Assembly: GCA_963662645.2 (NCBI GenBank)
Contig: OY759762.1
Location: forward strand, 868,001-932,000
DNA length: 64,000 bases
From: Aldehydirespirator sp963662645
GTDB taxonomy: Bacteria > Actinomycetota > Acidimicrobiia > Acidimicrobiales > Aldehydirespiratoraceae
Direction of reading: 5' to 3'
Made by a program: the position numbers and the translations under genes. Of this stretch, positions 32,057 through 40,162 are shown one piece after another (the stretch's first letter is position 1; every line of letters starts with the position of its first letter). The notes under the pieces were generated by a model. It searched no databases. It saw only the letters and a list, made by a program, of their open reading frames with translations, and had not been told where the DNA came from.

Positions 32057-32854
32057 TCAGTCAGCGCAGGCGAGGCCGCCGCCCACAGGGACGGTGGCGC
32101 CCGTCAGGTACGACCCGGCCCGAGAAGCCAGGTACACCGCCGCTCCGGCCAGGTCTTCGGGCTCACCGATGCGGCCCAGAGGCACCTGGGTCGCCAGCGC
32201 GGCCCGGGCCTTGGGGTCGTCGAGGATGAACGCCATCATTTTGGAGTCGAACGGGCCGGGCGCTATCGCATTCACAGTGATGTGCTCGGGCGCTAACCGC
32301 TTGGCGAGATGGCGGGTGAGGTGCATGATCCCCGCCTTGGACGCCGAGTACGAGTAGGTCTCCAGGTAGGGCACCTTCAGGCCGTCGACGGAGGCGACGT
32401 TGATGACCCGCGCCGGATCGGTGGGGCCGGCCGCGGCCCGCAGCAGCCCCAGCAGCTTCTGGGTGAGGAAGAACGGGCCGCTCAGGTTGGTGTCGATGAC
32501 CTTGTTCCAGCCGTGCACCGGGAACTCGTCGAGTTCCGCTCCCCAGCTCGCTCCCGCGTTGTTGACGAGTATGTCGAGCGAGTCCCATCTCTCCGCGACT
32601 GCCGCGGCCAGAGCTTCACAGCCCTCCGGGCTGGACAGGTCGGCCGGTACCGCCTCACAGACGCCCCGAGCCGACAGCTGCTCGGCGGCGGCCGTCACCT
32701 GCTCCACTTTGCGGGCCGAGATGATCACCCGGCAGCCCGCGTCGAGCAGCCCGCCGGCGATCATGTAGCCGAGACCGCGACTGCCGCCGGTGACTACGGC
32801 CGACTTGCCGTCGAGCCCGAACAGATCGATCAAGCGGTCGGTGTTCATCGCCAT
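32057..32854 (-). CDS. SDR-family oxidoreductase, FabG-like
   Basis: 265 residues. Cofactor motif VVTGGSRGLGYMIAGGLL (TGxxxGxG), NNAGASWGAE, catalytic Ser in INVASVDGLK and Tyr-Lys in YSYSASKAGIMHLTR, C-terminal GATVPVGGG. Residues after the second strand (SARKVEQV) with Arg suggest NADP(H). GGAGGAA lies eight bases before ATG 32854. Convergent with the P450; half a palindromic repeat (GCTGCCAATTC, 32037-32047) lies between. Likely an acyl or alcohol dehydrogenase; substrate unknown. Confidence 0.88.
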   Translation of the reverse strand: MAMNTDRLIDLFGLDGKSAVVTGGSRGLGYMIAGGLLDAGCRVIISARKVEQVTAAAEQLSARGVCEAVPADLSSPEGCEALAAAVAERWDSLDILVNNAGASWGAELDEFPVHGWNKVIDTNLSGPFFLTQKLLGLLRAAAGPTDPARVINVASVDGLKVPYLETYSYSASKAGIMHLTRHLAKRLAPEHITVNAIAPGPFDSKMMAFILDDPKARAALATQVPLGRIGEPEDLAGAAVYLASRAGSYLTGATVPVGGGLACAD

Positions 32855-32973
32855 GGCTCGGGTTCCTCCGGCAGTCGGTTCACGCCCGGGTTGAGCCGTC
32901 ATCATGACAGACCGCGCCGTTGTTGGCCCATGCTGGCGGCAGCGCGAGGACGAAACCACAGCCGGATCGAGCC

Positions 32974-33020
32974 GAACTGGCAGCAAGATGCACGCATCCG
33001 GCGCAAAGTGCTGCCAATTC
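32974..33020. repeat. Dispersed palindrome, type B core
   Basis: GAACTGGCAGC arm, core GCACGCATCCGGCGC, TGCTGCCAATTC arm. In the divergent gap between the SDR and the GDPD-like gene. Confidence 0.88.
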
Positions 33021-33053
33021 CTCAAAGGCCGCCGGTCCCCCAGCCACCACACC

Positions 33054-33101
33054 GAACTGGCAGCCGAGGACGCCCAATAGCGCTCCGGTCGCTGCCAATT
33101 C
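33054..33101. repeat. Dispersed palindrome, degenerate core
   Basis: GAACTGGCAGC and GCTGCCAATTC arms are kept but the core (GGACGCCCAATAGCGCTCC) fits neither main type. 23 bases before the GDPD-like start. Confidence 0.85.
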
Positions 33102-33123
33102 CCAACTACTAGGGTCAACCAGG

Positions 33124-34389
33124 ATGGCGGGAACTGATCAGGGCATGACTGCGGCCCAGCATCGTCGGCGGGGCGTGTCACTGATCGCCGCCCTAGTTGC
33201 GACAGCAATCGTGGCCGCCGCGAGCTGCGGAGGCGATGCGGCGGCGCCAGCACCCGAGACGGCCGATGGAATGGCCCCGGATTCGAATCCAACAACGTCA
33301 TCGGCAGTGGCCGCGAGCACTGTCGCCCCTACCACGAGCCCACCGACCACGACCGCTCCAGCCACCACCGCAGCTCCCGCGACATCGACGACGACTTCGA
33401 CCACGGCCGCCACCACCACGGCACCCCCGACTACCACCACGGCACCCCCGACCACGACGACCACCGCGTTGGTGCCCCGGCCGGAGGCGTCCACGGTCGA
33501 GGCGCTGGTTGCGCTGGACCGCCCGCTGGTGATTGCCCATGCGGGGGGCAACCAGGACTACCCCCACTCCACCCTGTACGCGTACACCCAGTCGGCCGCG
33601 GCCGGTGCCGACATCCTCGAGCTCGACGTGATGCTGACCGCCGATGGGGCGCTGATCGTCCAGCACGACGACACCGTCGACCGCACCACCGAGGCGACCG
33701 GGCCGGTGGGCGAGCTCACCCTGGCCGAGATCCAGGCCCTCGACAACGCCCACTGGTTCGTGCCCGGCCTGTGGGGCGACCAGACCCGGCCCGACTCCGA
33801 GTACGTCTTCCGGGGCGTGCGGACCGGCGCCGTCGAGCCTCCCGAGGGCTTCGAGGCCGACGACTTCAGGGTGGCGACGTTCCGGGAGGTGGCCGAACGG
33901 TTCCCCCATCACGTCCTGGATGTGGAGATCAAGCTCCAGCGGGGCCCCGACGGCGAGGAGGACCCCGCCACCGGCATAGCCGCGGCCGAGGTGCTCGCGG
34001 CCGAGATCGCCGACCTCGGCCGGGAGGACTCCGTGATCGTGGCCTGCTTCAACGACGACGTGCTGGCGGCCCTCGGCGACCTGGCCCCGTCGGTGGCGAC
34101 CACCCCCGGCGAGGCCGCCCTGCTGGGCTGGTTCGCGGCCGGCCAGGCTCTGGACCCGAGCATCTCCGTTGTGCAGGTGCCCTTCACCTACCAGGGCATC
34201 CCGGTGGTGACGGCGGACACGGTGGCCCGCGTCCACGACGAGGGTCGGAAGGTGTGGGTGTGGCTGAGCGGGACCGATGTGGTGGAGACCCGGGAGTTCT
34301 ACGCCGAACTGTTCGAGTTGGGCGTGGACGGCGTGATAGCTGGCCGCCCCGCTGAGGCAGCCGCGGCCCTCGCGGCGGTCGCGGGCTAG
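33124..34389 (+). CDS. Secreted lipoprotein, glycerophosphodiester phosphodiesterase-like
   Basis: 421 residues: signal segment (SLIAALVATAIVAAASC) with lipobox Cys at about 35, a long Thr/Pro/Ala linker (about 50-115), then a GDPD-type TIM barrel: VIAHAGGNQDYPHST, ILELDVMLTADGALIVQHDD, VDRTT, HHVLDVEIKLQRGPDG and a C-terminal GVDGVIAGRP. The canonical HRG...PENT of the family reads HAGG...PHST here, so one Arg and the metal-ligand Glu are replaced, while the ELD and HDD ligands remain. Probably acts on phosphodiester head groups outside the cell, but the altered site leaves this open. Confidence 0.75.
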   Translation: MAGTDQGMTAAQHRRRGVSLIAALVATAIVAAASCGGDAAAPAPETADGMAPDSNPTTSSAVAASTVAPTTSPPTTTAPATTAAPATSTTTSTTAATTTAPPTTTTAPPTTTTTALVPRPEASTVEALVALDRPLVIAHAGGNQDYPHSTLYAYTQSAAAGADILELDVMLTADGALIVQHDDTVDRTTEATGPVGELTLAEIQALDNAHWFVPGLWGDQTRPDSEYVFRGVRTGAVEPPEGFEADDFRVATFREVAERFPHHVLDVEIKLQRGPDGEEDPATGIAAAEVLAAEIADLGREDSVIVACFNDDVLAALGDLAPSVATTPGEAALLGWFAAGQALDPSISVVQVPFTYQGIPVVTADTVARVHDEGRKVWVWLSGTDVVETREFYAELFELGVDGVIAGRPAEAAAALAAVAG

Positions 34390-34400
34390 AGCCGGCCAGC

Positions 34401-34447
34401 GAATTGGCAGCGTCTTGCACGGTATGCGTGCATTCTGCTGCCAGTTC
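34401..34447. repeat. Dispersed palindrome, type B core
   Basis: GAATTGGCAGC arm, TGCACGGTATGCGTGCA core, CTGCTGCCAGTTC arm, 12 bases after the GDPD-like stop. Confidence 0.92.
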
Positions 34448-34471
34448 GGGAACTTGAGGCCGGGTTGGGAG

Positions 34472-34518
34472 GAATTGGCAGCGTCTTGCACGGTATGCGT
34501 GCATTCTGCTGCCAGTTC
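34472..34518. repeat. Dispersed palindrome, type B core (identical neighbour copy)
   Basis: Same 47 bases as the copy at 34401, 71 bp away, in the convergent gap before rlmB. Confidence 0.92.
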
Positions 34519-34556
34519 GGGAACGCAAGCCGGGCGGCGGCGATGGCGTGGGCCAG

Positions 34557-35438
34557 CTAGCGGCGGCGGGCCATTTCGAAACAGGCCACCGCAGCGGCGG
34601 CGGAGACATTGAGAGAGCCCAGCACGCCCCGCAACGGGATGGAGGCCAGAACATCGCAGCGCTGGGCAACCAGCCGGGACAGGCCCCTCCCTTCGGAGCC
34701 TAGAACCAGGGCCACCGCCTCGCCCGCCAGCTCAAGCTCGTGAAGGGGGCGGGGCCCGGCCGCGTCGAGTCCGACCGTCCACACGTCGTGGCTGCTCAGC
34801 GTGCGCAGCGCCGACGGGATGCCGGGCACGACCGCAAACCTCAGGTGCTCCACCGCGCCGGCGGCCGCCTTGGCCACCGTGGGCGTGATCCGGGCAGAGC
34901 GGTGTCTGGGCAGCACGACCCCGGTCACCCCGGCACACTCGGCGGTGCGCAGCACGGCGCCGAAGTTGCCCGGATCGGTGATGCCGTCCAGAGCCAGCAG
35001 GAAGGGCGATCCGGCTGGGCGACCGTCACGGCCCGTAGCGCCGTCCGCCGGTGCCTGAGCCAGTTCGGCCACGCCGACCTCGGGCAGCGGATCGGCGAGG
35101 GCGACGACGCCCTGGGGCGACTCGGTCCGGGCGGTGGCATCAAGCTCGGGGCGGCTGACCTCGCGGACCGCGGCCCGTTGCTCGCGGGCCAGCTCGACGA
35201 TGTGGCCGACGATGGGAGCGGGATCGAGACCCTGAGCAATCATGACTGTGCGAGTCCGCCGCCGGCCGGCCAGCAACAGCTCACGGACTGCTTGCCGGCC
35301 CTCAACCTGCTCCCCGCCCAGACTGCTGCGGTCCCGTCCCGCCGTTCCTGAAGCTCGGGGTCGGCTGCCAGGCCCGCGCGAGCCCGGACGCCTCGCCGGC
35401 CCCGGCCGCGGGCGGCGCGACCGGTTGGAACGGCTCAC
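34557..35438 (-). CDS. rlmB: 23S rRNA 2'-O-ribose methyltransferase RlmB-like (SpoU)
   Basis: 293 residues. A basic, low-complexity N-terminal tail is followed by the RNA-binding domain (VEGRQAVRELLLAG) and the knotted SPOUT domain with motif 1 LDGITDPGNFGAVLRTAE, motif 2 ALVLGSEGRGLSRLV and motif 3 IPLRGVLGSLNVSAAAAVA. It methylates a ribose in 23S rRNA, or in some relatives a tRNA. The GTG start lies inside a duplicated copy of the ispF 3' end, so the first residues (SRSNRSRRPRP) derive from that duplication. Third gene of ispD-ispF-rlmB, as in many actinobacteria (cysS, often between, is missing here). Confidence 0.88.
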   Translation of the reverse strand: MSRSNRSRRPRPGPARRPGSRGPGSRPRASGTAGRDRSSLGGEQVEGRQAVRELLLAGRRRTRTVMIAQGLDPAPIVGHIVELAREQRAAVREVSRPELDATARTESPQGVVALADPLPEVGVAELAQAPADGATGRDGRPAGSPFLLALDGITDPGNFGAVLRTAECAGVTGVVLPRHRSARITPTVAKAAAGAVEHLRFAVVPGIPSALRTLSSHDVWTVGLDAAGPRPLHELELAGEAVALVLGSEGRGLSRLVAQRCDVLASIPLRGVLGSLNVSAAAAVACFEMARRR

Positions 35439-35625
35439 CGGGACCGACCCGATCCAGCGTGTCGGGCTGTCGGACCACAGGAGCGACCGCCGCCCAGGCG
35501 GCCACCCCCGCCCTCCGGGTGAGGGCGGCGCGACCGGCTAGAACGACTCACCCGGGGTTCCGCTCGAATAGTCGGAATGCCGGGCCACAAGCGCCACCGC
35601 CCAGGCGGCCACCCCCTCGCCGCGG
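35410..35625. repeat. 113-bp imperfect tandem duplication of the ispF/rlmB junction
   Basis: GGGCGGCGCGACCGG starts copies at 35410 and 35523; similarity extends about 100 bp to CCCAGGCGGCCACCCCC. Copy two holds the ispF stop, copy one the rlmB start. On the minus strand copy one still encodes an ispF-like tail (AAWAAVAPVVRQPD, then GPGEPF) against AAWAVALVARHSDY and TPGESF in ispF. Confidence 0.85.
35435..35551 (-). CDS. Bridging mini-ORF between ispF and rlmB (38 codons)
   Basis: GTG 35551 lies 11 bases before the ispF TAG; the frame ends in TGA overlapping the rlmB GTG (GTGA). Its first residues (SRSSRSRRPHPEG) match the rlmB N-terminus (SRSNRSRRPRPGP), as expected if the original rlmB start was copied 113 bp upstream. 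Confidence 0.45.
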   Translation of the reverse strand: MSRSSRSRRPHPEGGGGRLGGGRSCGPTARHAGSGRSR

Positions 35626-36059
35626 CCCAAGGCGCCCACGCCCTCGCTGCTGCGGCCGGTGACGGTCACCGGCGCGCCGGCCGCAGCGCTGAGACGCTGC
35701 TGCATGGCGTCGCGGTGGGGCGCCAGCTTGGGAGAGTCGAGCACCGCGGTGCACGACAGGTTCACCGGATCCCATCCCGCCTCCCGCACCGCGTCGGCGG
35801 CTCGACGGAGCAGGTCGATGCTGTCGGCGCCGGCCCAGGCCGGGTCGCGGTCGCTGAACATCTGGCCGATGTCGGGAAGGCCCGCCGCGGCCAGCAACGC
35901 GTCGATGCAGGCGTGGGCGACGACGTCGGCGTCGGAGTGGCCGTGCAGGCCCCGCTCGCCGTCGAAGCGCACCCCGCCCAGGACCAGCGTCCGCTCAGGG
36001 TCGTCGCTGTAGCGGTGCACGTCGAACCCCTGCCCGACCCGCATCGGTGCATCACCCAC
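35538..36059 (-). CDS. ispF: 2-C-methyl-D-erythritol 2,4-cyclodiphosphate synthase
   Basis: 173 residues from GTG 36059 (168 from ATG 36044). Zinc ligands Asp-x-His in GQGFDVHRYSDD and His in LHGHSDADVVAHACIDAL; FSDRDPAWAGADS and the C-terminal TGRSSEGVGALGRGEG are the family signature. The enzyme makes the cyclic diphosphate of the non-mevalonate isoprenoid pathway directly after IspD/IspE. The GTG overlaps the stop of a 66-codon bridging ORF that starts on the ispD stop, so the whole run may be translated by one train of ribosomes. Confidence 0.93.
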   Translation of the reverse strand: MGDAPMRVGQGFDVHRYSDDPERTLVLGGVRFDGERGLHGHSDADVVAHACIDALLAAAGLPDIGQMFSDRDPAWAGADSIDLLRRAADAVREAGWDPVNLSCTAVLDSPKLAPHRDAMQQRLSAAAGAPVTVTGRSSEGVGALGRGEGVAAWAVALVARHSDYSSGTPGESF

Positions 36060-36252
36060 GGTTGCCGCCGTTGTCGCCTAGTGCTTCCCGTGAACGCGAA
36101 TGGATGAGAACCCGTACTGTCGCAGCGGTGTCATTCCCGCTCTGGTTCACTGCATTCGCCGGCTGCTCGGGCCTTGGTCCCCGCTCTCGTTCGCTTCGCT
36201 CACGGGCCGCTCGGGCCCGCGGCCTCGCTCGGGGGTCAGAAACAACTCTCAT
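36052..36252 (-). CDS. Bridging ORF between ispD and ispF (66 codons)
   Basis: ATG 36252 overlaps the ispD TGA (ATGA) and the TGA at 36052-36054 overlaps the ispF GTG region (GTGGGTGA). It occupies the whole gap. The product is Arg/Glu/Ala-rich (RARPRARAARERSERERGP) and begins MRVV, recalling MRVG of ispF. A GGGCC/GGCCC hairpin lies in the middle. Either a coupling ORF or a small basic protein; I recognise no family. Confidence 0.45.
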   Translation of the reverse strand: MRVVSDPRARPRARAARERSERERGPRPEQPANAVNQSGNDTAATVRVLIHSRSREALGDNGGNRG

Positions 36253-36980
36253 GAATCGCTTTCCATCCGCTCGGCCTCTGGGCAGGCCCCTAGCAGCGCT
36301 TCGGCCGTCACTAGGTCGTGGGCCTCGGTGATCTTGAGGTTGCGGCTGTCGCCGACGACGGTCACCACCGTCGCGCCGGCTGCTTCCGCCAGCGTGGCGT
36401 CGTCGGTGGCGTCGGCACCGGCCGCGTGGGCGGCCCGGAGCGCGTCGGCTCGAAAGGCTTGAGGGGTCTGCACCGCGGCCAGCTTGCGGCGATCGGCAGT
36501 GCCGCCTCCTCGCCAGCGGATTGTGTCGGTCACGTCAATCACCGGGACGGCCGCGTCGGCACCAGCCCGCACGGCCTCGATGACCCGCTCGAACACGCCG
36601 TCGGGGGCCAGCGGCCGGGCACCATCGTGGACCAAGACGATCTCGGCGTCGTCCGGTATCCGGCCGAGCCCGCAACGCACCGAGTCGGAGCGCAGCACTC
36701 CGCCCGCCACTACGACCACCTGCCCGGAACGGTCGCCGGGCGAGTACTGCGGTCTCCAGGCATGCTCGCCGGTGCTGCGTGCTGCGGGCAACACCACCAC
36801 CACTCCCTCACACCAGCGGGCCGCGCCCTGCACGGTCCAGTCGAGCACAGACCGGTCCCCTAGGCGGCTGAACTGCTTGGCACCCCCGAAACGGTTCCCC
36901 GCCCCGGCCGCGGCAATGATGGCCCAAACGCCGGACTCTGCGCCGCCGCGATTCGCACGATCACTCATTCCCACCGCCAC
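36249..36980 (-). CDS. ispD: 2-C-methyl-D-erythritol 4-phosphate cytidylyltransferase
   Basis: 243 residues from GTG 36980; ATG at 36968 is an alternative. The nucleotide-binding start WAIIAAAGAGNRFGGAKQFS, VLVHDGARPLAPDGVFERV, and VQTPQAFRADALRAA are the IspD signature; TDDATLAEAAGATVVTVVGD is near the C-terminus. It transfers CMP to methylerythritol phosphate in isoprenoid synthesis. First of ispD-ispF-rlmB. Its 5' end is duplicated 74 bp upstream, toward the divergent crp gene. Confidence 0.92.
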   Translation of the reverse strand: MAVGMSDRANRGGAESGVWAIIAAAGAGNRFGGAKQFSRLGDRSVLDWTVQGAARWCEGVVVVLPAARSTGEHAWRPQYSPGDRSGQVVVVAGGVLRSDSVRCGLGRIPDDAEIVLVHDGARPLAPDGVFERVIEAVRAGADAAVPVIDVTDTIRWRGGGTADRRKLAAVQTPQAFRADALRAAHAAGADATDDATLAEAAGATVVTVVGDSRNLKITEAHDLVTAEALLGACPEAERMESDS

Positions 36981-37054
36981 ATCACGGTCGCCAACCGGCC
37001 CGACACTGCTTCTGCGCCGCCACGATTCTCACTATCACTCTTGGCCACCGCTAC
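36937..37054. repeat. Direct repeat, about 44 bp, offset 74 bp, of the ispD 5' end
   Basis: TCTGCGCCGCCGCGATTC... at 36937-36980 recurs at 37011-37054 with about ten changes. Translated on the minus strand the upstream copy (VAVAKSDSENRGGAEA) mirrors the ispD N-terminus (MAVGMSDRANRGGAES). Confidence 0.75.
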
Positions 37055-37071
37055 TAGTGTGCGCCTTTGGT

Positions 37072-37800
37072 ATGCCCGACACCACCCCTGCGCCCGATGC
37101 TGCCCCCAGCGCCGCCAGCGCCGCCATCGGGGCGACCCCCGAGGAACTGCGGGAGGCGCTGCGCGCCACGATCCTCTTCGCCGACCTGGACGACGAGCAG
37201 ATCGACCACATCGCGGCTGCCGGAACGGTGCTCTCACTGCAGCGAAATGTCGTGCTGTTCGATGAGGGGGCCGAGCCCCACGAGTTCTACCTGGTGATGG
37301 CGGGGCGGATCGCCATAGCCCAGGAATCGGAGGACGGGCGGGAGTCGCTTCTGGCCCTGATGGGCCCCGGCGAACTGTTCGGCGAGCTGGGATTCCTCGA
37401 CGGCCTCAACCGTTCGGCCCAGGCCCGGGCCCTGGAGGAGTCCGAGTTGCTGGTGGTGCCCTACGCGGAGTTGCGGCTGCTCTACGAGAACCATCCGACG
37501 GCGCTGTGGAGCGCCGTGCAGCTTCTGGCCCGGAGGCTGCGGGCGACCGACCAGGCCCTGTCCGACACGGTCTTCCTCGACGTGATGGGGCGCACCGCCA
37601 AGCGTCTGCTGGAGATGGCCGGAGACCGCGACGAGTTCGAGATGCCCCTAACCCAGGAGGAGCTGGCCTCGATGGTGGGGGCCAGCCGCGAGCGGGTCAA
37701 CAAGGCGATCCACGCCTTCGTCCGGCTGGGCTGGATCACCCACGACCACCGTCACTACAAGATCACCAACCGCAAGAACCTGACCCTCCGCGCCCGCTAG
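37072..37800 (+). CDS. Crp/Fnr-family transcription regulator
   Basis: 242 residues. A 20-residue Ala/Pro-rich tail, a cyclic-nucleotide-binding beta roll (LFDEGAEPHEFYLVMAGRIA; PGELFGELGFLDGLNRSAQA, where the phosphate-binding cassette Arg is replaced by the more general GELGFLD pattern), a dimerisation helix, and a winged helix (LTQEELASMVGASRERVNKA) with recognition helix SRERVNKAIHAF. Related to the actinobacterial GlxR/Crp group. Divergent from ispD; its stop lies against the truncated hipA. Confidence 0.88.
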   Translation: MPDTTPAPDAAPSAASAAIGATPEELREALRATILFADLDDEQIDHIAAAGTVLSLQRNVVLFDEGAEPHEFYLVMAGRIAIAQESEDGRESLLALMGPGELFGELGFLDGLNRSAQARALEESELLVVPYAELRLLYENHPTALWSAVQLLARRLRATDQALSDTVFLDVMGRTAKRLLEMAGDRDEFEMPLTQEELASMVGASRERVNKAIHAFVRLGWITHDHRHYKITNRKNLTLRAR

Positions 37801-37801
37801 C

Positions 37802-38779
37802 TCCCGCTCGGACCTTCACGTCCTGGCCTACCTGCTGGAGTCGGGATCCGACCGCATCGGCGCCCTCGACTTCCAGGCGTCGGCCACCCACTACGAGGCC
37901 CGTTCCGGCGACGCCGCGGCACTGGCCGAGTTGGCCGAGGCCGCCGAACGCGTCGAGAGCGGCGAGGCCCTCACCCCGGCACTGGATCGGGCCCTGCTGC
38001 ACGGGACCTCGGTGGGCGGGGCCCGGCCCAAGGCCCTGCTTGCCGAAGGTGCCGGCAGCGTGATCGCCAAGTTCGCCTCCTCGACAGACCCGTACCCGGT
38101 GGTGAAGGCCGAGTTCATCGCCATGGAACTGGCCCGACGCGCCGGACTCGACGCCGCGCCCGTCGAACTCGCCCAGGCCCTCGGCAAGGACGTGCTGCTC
38201 GTGGAGCGATTCGACCGGACCCTCCAGCGCGCCAGGCGCATGATGGTCTCGGCGCTGACCATCCTGGAGTTGCACGACGCCGATGGCATCGCGGGCCGGT
38301 ACGCGACCTACGTCGACCTCGCCCATCAGGTGCGGTCGCGCTTCACCGCGCCCGATGCGACCCTGCGAGAGCTGTTCTCGCGCATCGTGTTCAACATCCT
38401 CGTCGGCAACACCGACGATCACGCCCGCAACCACTCCGCCTTCTGGGACGGCCACAGCCTGACGCTGACGCCCGCCTACGACATCTGCCCCCAGACCCGC
38501 ACGGGCGGCGAGGCGGCCCAGGCGATGGCGTTCGGCGACAACGGCGACCGCCTCAGCCAGGTGTCTCGCTGCATCGCCCACGCCGGCCACTACCACCTGA
38601 CCGCGCAACAGGCCCGCGAAATCGTCGACCACCAGATCGCGGTCATCCGGGACCAGTGGGCCGAAGTCTGCGAACTCGCGGCCCTGCCCGCCGTCGAGAA
38701 GCAACGACTCTGGCAGCGCCAGTTCCTCAACCCGTACGCCCTCTACGACTACCGAACCCCCTCCGCCCCGCTGTCATAG
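37802..38779 (+). pseudogene. HipA-like kinase lacking its N-terminal quarter
   Basis: The frame is open from about 37780 and reads SDLHVLAYLLESGSDRIGALDF, a middle part of HipA proteins, right after the crp stop. The kinase core is intact: GTSVGGARPKALL (Gly-rich loop), KAEFIAMELARRAG, LLVERFDR, catalytic loop NILVGNTDDHARNHS, metal-binding AYDICP. The first about 100 residues and any start codon before ATG 37931 are missing, and there is no hipB gene. I read it as a 5'-deleted gene fused against crp; translation from 37931 would give 282 residues of kinase without the N-lobe start. Confidence 0.7.
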
Positions 38780-38862
38780 CCCGCCGACAGCCGCACCGAA
38801 ACACGGCCTCTCCCCGATCTGCCAGGTGAGATCGCCCTAGAACCCCAAAGAGCAGCCTTGAT

Positions 38863-39819
38863 CTATCTCGACAGAAGCTGGTCGACGGCGGACTCGGGGG
38901 TGATTTGGCCTTGCTGTACGGCTTGCTCTAGTTCGGCTCGGCGGTCGGCCAGGCCGGGGTGGGACTCGAAGTTCTCTAGCAGGCGGTGCTCTAGGAGGGC
39001 CTGCATCCAGGCGAGGCGGCCTTGGGCCCGGCGGTGGGCGAGGGCGCTGGTGGACTCGAGCAGGCGGCGGTGCTCGATGATGCTGTTCCAGAGTTCGTCT
39101 ACGCCGGCGCCGGTCTGGGCCGAGACTGTCAGCACTAGAGGGGGTCCCGCGTCACTGGAGGGCGCGAGCAGGGGCAGGGCCCGGCGGAGCTCGGCCGCGG
39201 CCAGGCGGGCGGGCTGCTCGCCTGCGCCGTCGGCCTTGTTGACGGCGATCACGTCGGCTAGCTCCAGCAGGCCCCGCTTGACGGCCTGCAGCTCGTCGCC
39301 CGCGCCGGCCAGAGCCAGCACGCACAGGCAGTCCACCGAGGCGTGGACGGCCGCCTCGGACTGGCCAACGCCCATCGTCTCCACCAGCACTATGTCGTAG
39401 CCGGCCGCCTCCAGCACGGTGATCGACCGCGGGGTGGTGCTGGTCACGCCGCCCAGCGTCCCCGCCGATGGCGAGGGCCGAATGAAGGCGTTCTCGTCGG
39501 CGGCGAGGCGGGCCATGCGAGTCTTGTCACCCAGGATCGATCCGCCGGTGACCATGCTCGAAGGATCGACCGCCAGCACGCCTACCCGGTGACCCGCGCC
39601 GGTCAGCCGGGTGCCCAGAGCCTCGATCAATGTGGACTTGCCCGCGCCGGGCACGCCGCTGATGCCCACCCGATGTGCCCCCCCGGCGTGGGGCAGCAAC
39701 TCGGCCAGCAACGCCTGAGCGCGCCGACGGTCGTCGGGCCGGGTCGACTCCACCAGGGTGATGGCCCGCCCCATGGCAGTGCGGTCCCCCGCCAGCACAC
39801 CAGCAGCCAATTCATCCAT
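38863..39819 (-). CDS. meaB: MeaB/ArgK-type GTPase chaperone of methylmalonyl-CoA mutase
   Basis: 318 residues from ATG 39819; an upstream in-frame ATG (39882) adds 21 residues of repetitive ME-D sequence and is less likely. RAITLVESTRPDDRRRAQALL, P-loop GVPGAGKSTLIEALG, VLAVDPSSMVTGGSILGDKT, and ETMGVGQSEAAVHA are family hallmarks, with NKADGAG as G4. It loads and protects the B12 cofactor of the mutase encoded upstream. The TGA of a repeat-borne ORF overlaps this ATG (ATGGATGA), which supports the start chosen. Confidence 0.92.
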   Translation of the reverse strand: MDELAAGVLAGDRTAMGRAITLVESTRPDDRRRAQALLAELLPHAGGAHRVGISGVPGAGKSTLIEALGTRLTGAGHRVGVLAVDPSSMVTGGSILGDKTRMARLAADENAFIRPSPSAGTLGGVTSTTPRSITVLEAAGYDIVLVETMGVGQSEAAVHASVDCLCVLALAGAGDELQAVKRGLLELADVIAVNKADGAGEQPARLAAAELRRALPLLAPSSDAGPPLVLTVSAQTGAGVDELWNSIIEHRRLLESTSALAHRRAQGRLAWMQALLEHRLLENFESHPGLADRRAELEQAVQQGQITPESAVDQLLSR

Positions 39820-40162
39820 CTCGTCCACCGCCGACATTTCGTCCCCTGTCGACATCTCGTTTCTCGCCGACACCTCGTCCATCGCCCCAGTTGATGCAGT
39901 TGAGCGCGATAGAGGGTACGAGCTGCATCGATTTCGCGAAGCTGGCGGGCAGATCGCGGCACTCGGCCGCCATCAAGCGTGTGAGCTGCATCGATTTCGC
40001 GAAGCTGGCGGGCAGATCGCGGCACTCGGCCGCCATCAAGCGTGTGAGCTGCATCGATTTCGCGAAGCTGGCGGGCAGATCGCGGCACTCGGCCGCCATC
40101 AAGCGTGTGAGCTGCATCGATTTCGCGAAGCTGGCGGGCAGATCGCGGCACTCGGCCGCCAT
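39812..40162 (-). CDS. Repeat-encoded bridging ORF, mutase to meaB (116 codons)
   Basis: ATG overlaps the TGA of the 18-codon mini-ORF (TGATG), then runs through four further 63-bp units giving repeats of MAAECRDLPASFAKSMQLTR, then a unique tail, and ends in TGA overlapping the meaB ATG (ATGGATGA). No recognised fold. Every unit contains ATGs, so reinitiation is possible anywhere along it. Confidence 0.45.
   Translation of the reverse strand: MAAECRDLPASFAKSMQLTRLMAAECRDLPASFAKSMQLTRLMAAECRDLPASFAKSMQLTRLMAAECRDLPASFAKSMQLVPSIALNCINWGDGRGVGEKRDVDRGRNVGGGRDG

Noticed and set aside
32057..33301. SDR frame extended to 33301
   Set aside because: Upstream part is palindromic repeat and opposite the GDPD gene; a strong GGAGGAA site supports 32854.
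36130..36245. GGGCC/GGCCC hairpin between ispD and ispF as an intrinsic terminator
   Set aside because: No U-run follows on either strand and the genes on both sides look co-expressed; kept only as a note in the bridging ORF.
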